DNA of 64,000 nt from Todiramphus chloris collaris. Taxonomy: Eukaryota; Chordata; Aves; Coraciiformes; Alcedinidae. Numbering within the stretch: position 1 is the first letter of the stretch; the number at the start of each line of letters is the position of its first letter. Under the pieces are notes generated by a model. That model did no database searches, was not told the origin of the DNA, and was given only the letters and a program-made list of their open reading frames with translations. Of the stretch, positions 39,240-51,400 are shown in pieces. The stretch is from the NCBI GenBank assembly GCA_025345505.1, contig JANVCC010000270.1, positions 4,601,546 through 4,665,545 of the forward strand, written 5' to 3'. The translations under genes were made by a program, and so were the position numbers.

Positions 39240-39400
39240 CTGGAAGGCAGCCCCCTGCCAGCGCCGCGGGCGCGGGGTCCCCGCGGAGAGCTTCGCGCTG
39301 GGAAGGCAGCGGAGCACGGCGAATGCCATCTCTGTCCCGGGAGGTGATGTTCTCTGCGCTAGCTGCGGCGGCCTGCGCGTGCTCGCACGTGGTAACGTAT
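39240..39400. promoter_or_regulatory. Small orphan CpG cluster
   Basis: About 160 bp of CpG-rich sequence sits in otherwise CpG-poor intergenic DNA. It includes a perfect 15-bp palindrome CGCGGGGTCCCCGCG at 39271-39285. It could be an enhancer-type CpG cluster or an unannotated lncRNA promoter. No gene is visible next to it. Confidence 0.35.
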
Positions 39401-42400
39401 TTCTGTTAGCGAAAGCCCCGATGGGATGGGATGGGGGGGGGAAGAAACGGAGCTTATGTTATGTTGTGGCTGCCAGCAGTCGCAAACCGCACCGTGGCAG
39501 AAGCTGAGTGTAAGAATCAACTGTTTTCAGGCTTCTAGGAGCTGCAGTCTTGATCTGCAGAGCTGCCAGAGACCTGCGGTGCTCCTGCTTTCAGCTGGAT
39601 GGGGGAGCAGTCATTCTGGAAATCTGTCCAAGGGATTGAAAACCAAGCCCCTGGCTAGTAACAGTGCTGTGAGACTAAATATTGATGCCCAAAGGACTAG
39701 GCAGAACAGAAAGAAACCCACGGGAAAAGTAACTGGGCAGAGAGGTGGCTTTGGTGCAACGTAAATCGTTCACACAAGTGATAAGGTGAGGCACAAATAA
39801 GGGGAACATTCCTATTCTACGACATTACCGCCGGGGCTCTGCATCCATAGTCGCTTTTTGTAACACTGGCCAAGGCTACAGAAAAACTCAACCCTAACAA
39901 ATGTACTCTTGGCTCAGTGAAGGTTGTGGTGGTTACGGAGAATTCAGTACAGCCAGATTTACTGCCTGTTTGTGCTTCTTCACCATTATACTCTCCTTCA
40001 GCAAGATGAGTGCTTACTGACTAGCTGATTACAGAGCTGAGAGGTTATAGGCCCATAAAACGAGAGGACACCAAGAGATGATCCGTACATGCGACTGTAA
40101 GATGAGCAATCACGTCCAGACACAAACTATGCAATTAGTATTACTTACTTTTAAAGCGCCATTATCCCTGCATTGTTCTCTCTCATTAACAATTAGTCAT
40201 TTAGGCCCTTGAGAACTTTAATACAATAATCCCTACAAGCTCATCAAGCAGATCTCACACGGCCGCAGTGTTGCATACACTGGAACTGGCTGGATGTGAA
40301 TGTGGGAGTAATGGTCCATAAGCAAATGTGACATAAAAAGAAGTCAGCCAGGAAAGCAGCCTACTGAAATCAAAAAGCCTGGATGTAGTGGGAGATGCTG
40401 TTATTTCAAAACAGCTTTCATCTTTTAGGGTGGAAGGGAGTCATTTTGTCACAGGAGAAGCGTCAACTGCATGATGTCCATGGCCTTTCCGTACCGGTCA
40501 GTGAAAGTCTCTCCCTGGTTTTGAAATCATGTAGCTGTTTGCATTTTCCACTTGAATGCTGTATCAGGAGAGCTTGTGCTCCTCCATTCCCTCCCCCTTC
40601 TTTCCCTTTTCCTTTTCAGCAGAAAGAGACCTCACCAACAAAGAGAAAATAGATTGAAAGCTCTTGCATCCAGACTCTTTCAAGCAAAGCTTGAGAGAGG
40701 CTTTGGCACATAATGTCTCTAACATTATGTTCACTGCCCTTAGAAAGCAATAACCAAATACATTCTACTGGCAGTTAGCAAGTGCAGTGATTTCAACACA
40801 GATGAGAGAAGAGAGGACAAAGAAAGAATATGCTTAGAGCATCCCTTTCACTGTGAACCTATGGGCCAGCTGGAGTGTTTACAAAGCTCTAAGGCCAGCC
40901 AGCAGGGAGTTGCAATAATCTAATTTTAATTATGTGACAAAAGCATGAAGAATCATTTCAAGGGCTAACAGAGGAAAATGGTTGCAGCCTGCCAATATTC
41001 CTTACATGGTAAAAGGAGACAAGTTAACTCACAGAATTCAGTTGTTTCTCAAAAGTCTAAATGGGATCTATCACAACTCCCAGCCTGTTGTTGTTAAAGA
41101 ACAAATTGGTTCCCAGAAAAAAGGCTTTAGATGTTAAAGAAAGTTCCCAAGAGGCATTTAGGCAGAACAGCAATACCTGTGCTCCTCTTCTTTAATAGAA
41201 GATACACTCTACCAGCGAGAAAACAGTCCCATGATCATATTAAACTGGCTAATAGGAAATGCAGAGTATACAAGTTGCTAGGTATAAATGGACAGACCCT
41301 CATTCTGAGTTCTCCAGCATCAGAGCCTTCTGGCAGGGTCACAGCAATAAAACACCTGCTTTGCGGTCCCAAAGCAAAGCACAGTTAATAAAAGGAGAGG
41401 GAAAGGGAAAGGGCAAAACTCAAATCCTCCTGCTTTGCAGACATCCCGGCCCTTTGGCAGAAAAGGAGTGTTGTCTCCTGACAATAACAGAGTGGAGCTC
41501 ACAGGAATGAGCCAAATCATTCTGACTCCACTGAGCAGACAGCTGTAGTGAAAACATGGAGAAATGAGCTGCTTTTCATGCTACTAGAAGAGGAATACAT
41601 AGGTTCTTATTCTAGGATTTTCTTCTTTCTGCACCGAATCCAAACTTTTAATACAAGAATACAGGGAATTTTTTTTTTCAGTAATGCTTTATACTATCGT
41701 GGCTCTCTTTAATCAGCTGTTGCATGGGGATTCCATGCTTTGGTTTTATTATTGCTTGAAACATCTTGTAGTGAACAAAATTTCAGGCTTTTGCAGAGGC
41801 ATTATTGGAAATCCTGCATTTTCAAGCCATTCACATTCAATAGTTTAACAGTCACTGGGGCTTCATGGGAGCTTTCACATAAAGGCATAGCTTGTTTCAG
41901 AGCTTGGTGATGCACTTGAGCTATTCTTGCCACGGCATCACTTTGATGACAGCGCTGCATAGGTGGCCAAAAAGTGCAGGTAGTCTGGTTTTGCTTCTGC
42001 TCTCCATTATTCTATTAAGTGAAATAACATGCTGCTGAATAAGTGCATGGCTTTCAAGATCAAGAAATGTTAACCCTGCGCTCCATATAGAAAATCTTTG
42101 GTTAAACTACCTTATCACAACTCGGAGCAGCTGTCAGTTGAAAAAGGAGCACATGACAGTAGCATGTGTGTGTTAAGCACACGCAGAGTATGGTATGTGT
42201 TGTCACAGTTCTAGCATAATCCTGTTTACAGCTGGGTCTGCAGTTTTGCAGAGATTGTTTATCATGGAAATAGGATTTGTCTCCTGTGTAGCCACTGGAA
42301 AAGTGTGTGAACGTGGTGCGGTATTTATTGTGCACGTCCTCAAAACGAGTGTAGTTTTCTCCATCAAATCAATTCAGTCTTTCTGTAGAGTGACTTTTAA

Positions 42401-42509
42401 ATGAAAACCTCTACACAAGTACAAAGGGTATTACACAAATCATTACTAATAAAGTAACAAAAACTCTTCTCCACTAACATCCTATATTCCTCTCTTCTTT
42501 CGAATGGTC

Positions 42510-43026
42510 TCAGTGATAATCATTACTTAATGGAACCTCAGAGTAATTATTCTCCACGAGAGTGCCAGCGGATATTGCCATCTGCAAATTACTTTTCCCC
42601 ATTATGTGACAGTGATGTTCTCGTTCTTGATCAACATTGTCACTGAGATTTGCATAACTTGAGGCCTTTTTCTGTGAATCGAGCCACTCTGGTGTGGGAT
42701 TTCCTTCCAACACCAAGTGCTTTTGGCTCAGGTCAGTAGTGCCTTCCTGCATGTCTCTGGAGTAGGTTTCAAGGTGTGATGGTAGCATTCCTTTGTTATT
42801 TTCAAACTTGCCCTGGGCCAGGATTGAGCGCAGACACCTTGCTGTCTGCTGGCACGTGCTAACGTAGAGCACAGCTTGAATCGGGGCCAGCTTCAGACAC
42901 AGATAAAGAAGGCAATCTCCTGTGTCCAGGAGTCTCTCCTCCCCAGTGGTACCTGCGCTGGAGGAGGTGAGAACGAGCTGTTTGACCAGTGTATGCTGCC
43001 CGAGCATCAGTTCTTGGTACCAGTGA
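42510..43026 (-). CDS. Unidentified candidate terminal exon
   Basis: A minus-strand frame stays open for about 205 codons. Within it, a pyrimidine-rich tract (CCTTGTTCCCCTTCCTGCTC) leads to GCCCGCAG, a plausible acceptor. The candidate exon then starts HWYQELMLGQHTLVKQLVL, runs 171 residues and ends SEVPLSNDYH plus stop. An AATAAA (minus) follows about 180 nt later at 42324-42329. It has no residues I recognise, one weak hydrophobic stretch (CLLYLCLKLAPIQAVLYV), and a polar C-terminal half. No partner exons were found. A chance frame of this length is possible in 64 kb, so this is only a candidate: a lineage-specific gene, a lncRNA exon or nothing. Confidence 0.25.
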
Positions 43027-46000
43027 CTGCGGGCATCAGAGCAGGAAGGGGAACAAGGTGAATGGAGCAGTAGTTCCTTGCAGCCAGTCCCTGATGCCTC
43101 TCTTGAAAGATGCCACTGGGGCTACTGAGAGATGTAGTGTAGTGCAACATGGGGTCTTAAAATGTAAAATCAATTGCTTTTGCAGCTAGACAACAACTGT
43201 TAGCCTGCTGGGGATTGCAGTCAGCAAACTAACTTGTCTATGGGTAAGTTATTTTTTGTGTGTCCCTCTAAGCTGTGAGCTGTTCCTGCCTCTTCAGAGT
43301 GTGTTCTAAGCATGAAGTCAGAGTGAGGAATTCTGGGCAAGGCAGTGGATGAATTTAGGAAAAGGGGAGAGTGGGGAAAAAAAATTACGAGAAGAATTTG
43401 GGGTTGTAATCATGATAGAGGGTGTTTGTACAAAGGTTTGTGCCTAATCTGCTGACACAAGTAATTCTTCAAGTAGCTCTCAAGTAAACATTTTGTACTC
43501 GTTATTTGGTTAGTAATCTGGTGAGGGCCGTCTTCATTTTCTGCAAAACTGAAGCCATTTGTCTTGAAGTTGGCAAACTAGGGCAGATTTTGATAAATAG
43601 TCAAGAGGGGGAAAACCAGGGAAGGGTGAGACCTTAGAACAAGAGTCATTTTTGAAACTATCCAGTTTAACTTTTCATTTTAAAAGTGACCCTCTTTCAT
43701 TTTTACAATGAAATTTAAAATGTAGGGTCTCGAAGTTGGATTGAATAATTCCATATCCAACCCACAGAACTTGGGTTTTTTTTTCACTTATTTGATACAG
43801 AGCCTGAAGTGAAAAGTCCATTATTTAATCAGCTCCAAAGGGTGTGAGTTCCAGAAGCCAGGCCGGGGAGCTGAGGTGGGAGAGCAGGGCAGAGTGGAGG
43901 GAGTGATAAGCTCAGCACTAGCTGTTGGTTGACATTGCAAAGATTGTTTTTGTCAAGGGAAGAGGTGGAAATATCCTCTCTCCTTTTCAATTTTTTTTTT
44001 TTTCTTTAAAGAAAGCTGAAGTTCACAGTGGCATTTCTAAAGCTTAAAAGCTGTATACATCAGCACCCCCTCTCCCTCCAAGCAACCATAAGAATTACGA
44101 GGCTGTTTTTCAACAATATGCTTTTTCCCCTCCAACAAGGTAACTTTTTCTCCAGCCAAAGGTAACTTTTTCTCCAGCCAGGGTGTTCCTGTAAGGCACA
44201 CAAGGTGCAATGTACCATTCATAGGAAAATTACAACGCCTTCCTTTAGTTTATGTTTAAATAAACCCATCTTCTTTTGGTTTGTGTTGACTGAAGCCCTC
44301 AGCAGTCTAATGGCTGGTGGGATGCTGTGGGATTGTAGAAGCTGAGTGATGGTTTCAGCCCTGCACAAGGCACGCTCGCATCTTTACGAGGTACTGACCC
44401 AGAGTCAGCTCGACAGCTCCCGTTCCCAGTGGGTGAGCTGGTGATTTCGGGGATTGAATATAAGCAGGGAAAGAGTCCAGAAGTTTGCCCGCTGCTCCAT
44501 CTAGTGCTTGTGTTCAGTATTCTATAGGATCGTGAAGATCTTTTTCTTCTGAACGTGGATATCCTGGGAGAGGCATGGATATGCCAAGGAGCAGGTTAAT
44601 TGCTGGAGAGCACTTGCAGACTGACATCCTAGCTCACGAGGGCTGTCCAGAAGATAGTCTTCTCTTCTGCTGGCCTCTCTTTTTTAGCCTGTCAGCCTGC
44701 TGCAGTGAACAAGCGTTCCCAAGGAACAGCTGAACTGCCTTTGAAAAGGGGTGATCTTCCAGGAACTCTTACAGGAAAAGGAATATGCAGAGCATGAGAT
44801 TTAATGATGCTAGAGCCATTGTGATAAAAACACGGTATCTGTTTCAATAGATTGGGTACACTTTCAGAATTTTGTATTTAATATCACTGCTTATTAACTA
44901 AAATAGCTACTTTCTGCTGGATAAGTGTAAAATCATGGGATAATTAAGTCTTTTGGCAATGCACTCAGGGGTACATAATACAAAAGATGGGCTATTACTA
45001 GTCAGAAAAGTCAGGAAAACATAGATTCAGGCAGACTGTGTCCACTCTGGTAATTTAAGCAGTGCCGAGGAGGGTTTCTGAATATAAACAAGATTGTCAT
45101 AAGTTCACTTGCCACGACAGTCTCTGGCAGTGGTTGCACTGGCTGACTGGCACTTTCCCAGGCAGCTCCCAGGAACGATTCAGAAGATGCTTTGGATCAA
45201 GGACCATTTAAGAGGCTGAACATTGCCCCAGGCATGTCAAATTTCCCAGTGTGGAGGAAGACAGCGTAACACAGTGTGTTACTGAGAATCTTGATCCCTT
45301 GTAGTGCTGGCCTGAGAGCTTTGGCTCTGTAGCTCCAGCTATAATAGTTTATGTTTCTAGCTCTAGGCATCCAGGGAGTGCAACAGGAAAGGTAATGGCT
45401 CTCACAGCTATGTGCAAGTACAACGTCAGAAGGAAGTTTTCAGTGTCTAGCAGGACTTCCTACAGTTTGCAGTTCTGCTGCTGAATCTCACTCATTTGAT
45501 TTTTAAGTACGACTCTAGGCTGAGCAGTTCTCAGAGATGCCACTGACAATAATCATCAACTTCCTTATCACTAGCTGGCTTTTGTATCTTCCAGAATATA
45601 AATAGGCTCAAAATAATGGAAGCAATCATATCAGCAGGCTGTAGTAGCCAGGTGCTACGTATTGCCACAGCACACTAAATATTCTCATGTGGAGGAGAGA
45701 AAATTTCCCCAGTGCTGTCTTCGTAAACACTTTTCTGAATTTGTTTATATGTACATTACTAATTTCCTTTCTCCCGCTTTCCTCTCCTCCACAACAAAAC
45801 AGTTCTTGTGCTAAAACTGCCAGAGAGGAAGAACGGATCTAGCACCTGCCAGAGATGTGCAAATATTAAAAATAAGAGATGGCCTGTTAAACGCAAAACC
45901 CAGAAGGAACAGAGAAAACAGAATTATCAGTGAAGTGGGAAAGCGCTGGTAGACAGCAAGTTTATTCTTCCATTTATACATCAGTCAGGTCTTTATTTCA

Positions 46001-47900
46001 GAACAAATCACTCCACAGCATAAAATCCCAGGCAGAAGGGTTAACAGGGTAGCTGTGAGTGAGGGCATGCAGGGGTCACACACCCTGGTAGGACATTCTA
46101 ACTCTGCTCTGTGCTCACCCTCCCCGAGATAGTGTCTGTCAGCTGGAAACATCTCCAGAGCTGGCTGCCCCATGGGAAGGAAAAGCTGTGACCAGACCTT
46201 ATGTACGATACCTTGCTATCTTGGCAGGAGAGCTCCGTTAATATCCCTGACAAGATCTCTTTATCCCGTGCCTGCCTAATCTGCAAGATGACACGAGAAG
46301 AGAGGGAATTCACTGTGCTAAATTGAGTCCCTGCTGTGTGAGATTGGTATTGGTTTTACTTTGTAGAAGTTGCCTCTTTGTTTTATCAAATGCTTAGTGT
46401 TTCAGGTTTTGGTTTGTTGTTTGGGTTTTGGGTTTTTTTTTTGTCAAAAGGAGAAGGGAAATGTTTTTGTTATTCCCATTCTGGGAGATGTTGCACAGCA
46501 GTGACTTTTCTATCCTAAAGCATCCTGGTAGCCAACCCTCTCTCCTCATTAATCCTGCCCTCTCCCTATGCCCTCTGCCCCCAAACGTTCCCTTGCGCAT
46601 TAAGATGTGGGAGCCTTCTGCCAACTAGAATTGCTTTAGTAGTTGCTTACACAATCACTGAAGTCTCTTTCCAGGACTTGCTGATCCTGTGCTGGGAAGA
46701 GAAATGATAATTTCTCTTACTGAACTGCCTGAAATAAGAATATACTGGCTCCTCAGAGAAAACCAGCACTTCTGACAGCAGTTGTAAAGCAGATGAGTTG
46801 TTTCGAAACGTAAAATTAATGTAGAAAAACAAAGGCAGGTCGAAGGCCCCTGTTTCAGTTCTCACATTTAAGATCCCTCTGTAGTCTTAGTATTAAACTC
46901 AGTAATTAAATGTAATGTTCTGTATATATAGGAGGTCAGATGATGTTATTTACTGGCCCTTCCAGGCGTTAAGCTTCCTGAGCTCATGCAAAGCATCACA
47001 TCGTGTAGCACAGTTGTACCCACACCGTTTAGTGACGGGGGCAATGTCAGAGGAACAGATGAACAAACTGAGGAAGGCAAGAGAAAGATACAGAATCAGA
47101 TGTGAGGGGAGAAGAGACACAGACTCAGGGAGGGAGGGAGTGACTTTGACCATGTCACACCAAGAGCTCCAGCAACACGCTTAGTGGCCCAAGAACGAGC
47201 TTGACAGACAAACAGGGGTGTCAGCCACAGGCACAGGGACCTGATCCTGCACACTAGAGTCAGCACAAGATCCACGCTACTGCTTTTGCTTCAGATGCAA
47301 ACCCCCATCAGAGCAAAACCTGGCCCTGATCCATTGATTATTTTGAGTATTTCTTTCCCTTTCTTTAAACTCTTCATCTCACCATCACATGGAGCATTGT
47401 CCTTCAACAGAGGTGTTCTGTACAGGAAAAAGCTGGTAGGGAGATGTGCTTCGTGTGGTAGAGTTCTCTTTGTAGTAAGAGAAAAAGCAAACTGATAGTA
47501 TATTCATAATTTTATTTCCCTTTAACTTGTCTTTCTGTATTCTTGGAACTCTATTTTTTCCCCTTGTTTTTCTTCCTAGTGACAGCATGAAAGAATAGTT
47601 ATTCACATCTTTCTTTTAGCTAAGTATCTTAGGAAACTGTGTCTGAAAGGGACAGCAGCATAAATACTGTGTGCATGGTATATTCTCCCTTCCTGTTCAA
47701 AAACTCGTGAAAAAAAGTGTGCAGAAATAAATACCTACTAAATACCCCTGGCAGTGGCAGAGCAGGCACCCACGAGCCTGGGGGTGAACCCTGGGAGCCT
47801 GGGCTGGCTGGTGACCCCCTGCCACAGCTCGGCCAACTCTGCTGGGCACCAGCTCCTCCGGGTCTCCTGTTCCCTGGCATGGTGGCTCTTCTCTCATAGT
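43027..47900. other. Unannotated intergenic sequence
   Basis: Only the 22-bp duplication at 44137 and T-runs near 43990 and 46432 stand out. No STMND1 C-terminal exon could be recognised here on the minus strand, although this is where one could lie. Confidence 0.5.
44137..44180. repeat. 22-bp direct tandem duplication
   Basis: AAGGTAACTTTTTCTCCAGC then CA occurs twice in a row (44137 and 44159) with nearly no divergence, suggesting a recent replication slip. Confidence 0.9.
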
Positions 47901-48482
47901 ATCACAGACTCTCTCAAGCTGGAAGGGTCCTATAAGGACTACTGAGTCCAGCTCCCTGCTCCTTGTACCACTACCTATAATTAAACCATACAATGAAGAG
48001 CATCGTTCAGATCCTCCTTGAACTCTGACAGGTTTGGTGCTGTGACCACTTCCCTGGGGAGTCTCTTCCAGAGCCTTCTCCTAGCATCCAAAGCATCACG
48101 GCTGAGGACAAACAGGAGCACGTTCAATCCTCACACCTCGAGAGGTACATCAAGCTCTGAACCACCACCTCTGCTGCCCAGAGGCAGCCCCAGACACTTC
48201 AGCCATTAGTGCACCAGCAGCTGTAGGGCAGCATCTCTCAGGTACCTCTTTTCCAAGCCTACCTTTACAGGCACTGCCCCGTGTGCGAGCTGGAGGGTAA
48301 GCAAAAGGGCCAAAAGCTGTGGTTCCACAGGGAACGGTCTGCGGGAATTTCCCCCTCTTCCCGAGTTCTTGGTCACAAGGGATGTGCACAGGTTATTATT
48401 ATAGTGTCTCCCTTGCTGTCAGCTTCCAGTGTGGGCTCACTGGAGCTACAAGAACTCTTCATCTCCCAAAACTGTTGAGCTC
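47901..48482 (-). mobile_element. 582-bp retroposon-like element, copy A (left arm of inverted pair)
   Basis: This copy is the reverse complement of 54075-54656 over 582 bp with equal length. I count six mismatches (for example at 48100, 48244, near 48400-48403, 48443 and 48452), so about 99% identity. In element orientation the last 200 bp resemble a CR1-type 3' end: CTGGAAGAGACTCCCCAGGG, AAGTGGTCACAGCACCAA, then a GTCTGTGATACTATGAG tail. The first 380 bp are not a CR1 region I recognise. The translated frames inside it look gene-like only because both copies share them. Confidence 0.85.
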
Positions 48483-51400
48483 GGAGTTGTTTCTCAGCTT
48501 ATCGAGGCAGAGAGCAGCTGAGCTGCCGGCCGGGGAGGCAGTCCCAGCGCTGGGCCGGAGTTTGTCGGGGCAGGGTGACACCTGCCGGGGGCCGAGCCCA
48601 GCAAAGAGCCCAGCGCCGGGCCCCGTCCTCTGCCAGGCCCCGTCCTCTGCCAGGCCCCGTCCTCTGCCCACACTTACACCCAGCTCCCAGCGTGAGGCTG
48701 CCTGGGGCTGGAAGGTGCAGAAGCTGTGCCTGGGAGCAGCCGGGTGACTTACTCTCAAGAGAGGGATGGAGAGACGCTGAGGGCCCTGGTGAGGCCCCTG
48801 GCCCGCCCGGCATGGTGAGCTGCGTCGGGCAGCACACGGGCCTGGCACGGGCTGTGCTGGAGCTCAGTGAGATGCCAGCACACGTGCCCGTGACAGGGAG
48901 AGGCAGGAGCAGGAGTCTGGCGGGGTGCTGTACCGTGGTACTCTGGCCGTTCTGTAATCACGTGTGCAGGAGGCACGGGACGTGGTTTAGGGGGGACCTG
49001 GCAGCGGTGATGCCAGTGCTTGCCACGCTCAGGTGGCTGTGGCTCTCCTCACACAGCTGCTGATCCAGTTCGAGTTCAGTTCCAGAACGTGCCTTCCCAC
49101 CATCGAAGCTCAAGGGAGCAAACTCCTGTGGAAACAGGATGTGAGTGTCTGAGGAGAGGCAGCCCTGGCTGGGCTGGCCTCCTGAGGTGCCTCTGCCTCC
49201 CCTCGTATCTCTGCCCTACCACGAGAGATAAGGCGTTTCTGCTCAAGCCACCCTTGCTTAGGCTTGTGTGTCTCTCTCCCTCCATTCATGGCTAGGAGAG
49301 AGATCAGTGCTGACAGGGAGACTAGTGCTCTCTTGCACAGTTGCTATGGTGCTGCGGGCTCCTACTGCCTACTTCTTACCTTTTCCAGATCTGTCGAGGG
49401 ACAGGGATTAGTGCACATGTGGCAGTGACACAAGTCAGCGGTGCTTGGTCATGGGCACTGCTGAACCGTGCACCAGAGTCTTTGATAAGAGACCTACGAG
49501 TCAAAGAGGAGAACATTAAATGCTTGAAGGCATTTTAAAAGCAGACACCTGGCACCTACTCTCTGCCCTGCTATTTTTTGCACGAGCAGCTAACCATGGC
49601 CGGGAGCCCTGTGGTTGTCAGCTCCATCTCGGGGTAATTTTATACACAGGAATATTCACAACGTCCTGTTCCTTTGAACTCAGTGGAAACAGCAGGCTGT
49701 TCCTCTGCTCAGAAATGTAGCTTTGTTCTCCCCGCTTAGCTATTCTCTTTTGCATCGGGAGACAAATCCAACATCCACTGAAGGTAATGGAAAGACATGG
49801 GTGGTTTTCAATGGGAGTTAGATCAGTGTTCTGATAAATAACACAATTCAGTAAGGCAGCTTTTAATTGCTTCTTATTAGTAATACAAACATCAGTTTAC
49901 TCAACAGAGAGACTCAATCTTTATTTTAAAATTATTTCCAAGCTCAGAAAAGACTTAAACTGTGTGTTCCCAAGTTTGCGTCTTCTATTGCAGGAAAAGG
50001 CTGAGGAACTTAACTGTGCCAAAAAGCACGGAACAGTGGGCTTCAGCAGATCCTCCTAACAAAGGCAATAATCAAAGCCATGAACCTTGTATAAGGAGAA
50101 GTCCACACATTTTTTTTTCCTGAGATTGCCTTCTACACAGTGTTCACAACAAGCACCCAGAGTGTTACTCCTGCCGGTCTAATGACTCAGCCAGACAACA
50201 CAGCAACCCCTTGACAAAACATATACCCCTTGCAGGTGTGCTCAGGAGGAAGGTTCAGTGTTTCACTGCTAAAACAGCTCTGTGCCCTCCCCAGGTAAAG
50301 CTGACAAGAGAGGCTGCGTCACTTCTCAGCCCACTGTGCCACAGCTTCATCTCAAATCTCTGGTTCTAGGAAGTTTTTCTCAGTAGACTGCTATTAGTAA
50401 TGACACTCGCAAAGGCTCTCTTCTTTCTTGTGGCTTTTTTCAGCCTGTCTTTGCTGCTTAGTTGATTTGAGAGACTAGCAACCACGTCTGACGCACAGAT
50501 GAGCCAGGCAGGAGCACATGAGTGGTCCTATTACAAAAAAGGCATCTTTCCTGATGCTGTGCTTCTCTGTGTATTACACAAGGGCTTACTGGGCTTTGTG
50601 CTGCAGGGAGCTAAGATCCTCACCTGGGAAACAATGGAAGAAATGGCATTGGCTGCAGGTAGACCATCATTTGCCCTTCTGAAACTGGGAGACTGTTAGC
50701 ACTTGAGTAACTACTGCAAGGGGAGGCACGTGAACTGGGCAGAACAGTCTGGGTGGGTATCTAGAGACATACACCAGGTTTGATTGCAGTCCTGGCCAGG
50801 TAGTCTTAGTGTAAAGTACCTTAGAGACAAAACTCAGGGAAGAGCCTGAGTGAATGGTGTGGTGAGAATGTACCCTCAGACCTCTTCTCCTCTTTGCAGG
50901 TCATTAAGATAATTTTGAAACAGGTGAGTAAAGTTTCTCAGGTTTGTTTTTTCTCTTTTTTTTCTGCTGTTCTTTCTGGGCAACACCGTGATTCTCAGAT
51001 TTTCTTCTCTATTGCCGATAGATGTTATTTATTAATTATTTTTTTTCCCCCTTAAACCTGCCAATTTGTCCAGGCCTAGAGCTAGGCTGAACAAATGGGC
51101 TCTTTTTGATGGGCTGCCTTACTCAGCTCCTCAGGTGGGATCTCAGCTGCTCAGGAAAGGAGAGGAGCTCTTGCTCCTCCCCTTAGTGATTTAGTACCGG
51201 TCTGGCAAAAGAAGAGAGAGCAGAAAAGCTTTTTTCTTCCTAAGAGTGATAGGGAGAACTACCATGAGACTGTAAAAATAAGGAACATGTTTTCATCTTC
51301 TCTGCAGTGCCTGGCCTGTGATTTAAGAGAAGAGTGGTCCTGTCCTGCAGCTGAATCTCCTTGGCATGGAAAGGAAGAATGTGTCACTTGTAGCTGGAGG

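Larger units (their letters stand above)
36601..42509. other. Unannotated intergenic sequence with microsatellites
   Basis: Apart from the tandem array at 37.3 kb, the (AAAC)n at 38.2 kb and the CpG cluster at 39.3 kb, nothing could be assigned. One AATAAA (minus) near 42324-42329 may belong with the candidate exon at 42510-43026. Confidence 0.5.

Noticed and set aside
46915..47184. Plus-strand frame with a charged segment (SEEQMNKLRKARERYRIR)
   Set aside because: It briefly looked like a coiled-coil or a stathmin C-terminal helix, but it is on the wrong strand for STMND1 and has no splice support.
48319..48747. Paired similar frames at 48319-48747 (plus) and 54002-54238 (minus) as a duplicated gene
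   Set aside because: The similarity is explained by the 582-bp inverted repeat. The same holds for other frames shared by the two arms.
48575..49063. 162-codon plus-strand frame
   Set aside because: It starts in the 17-bp GC tandem and shows only Pro/Arg/Ala-rich composition, with no motif or splice support.
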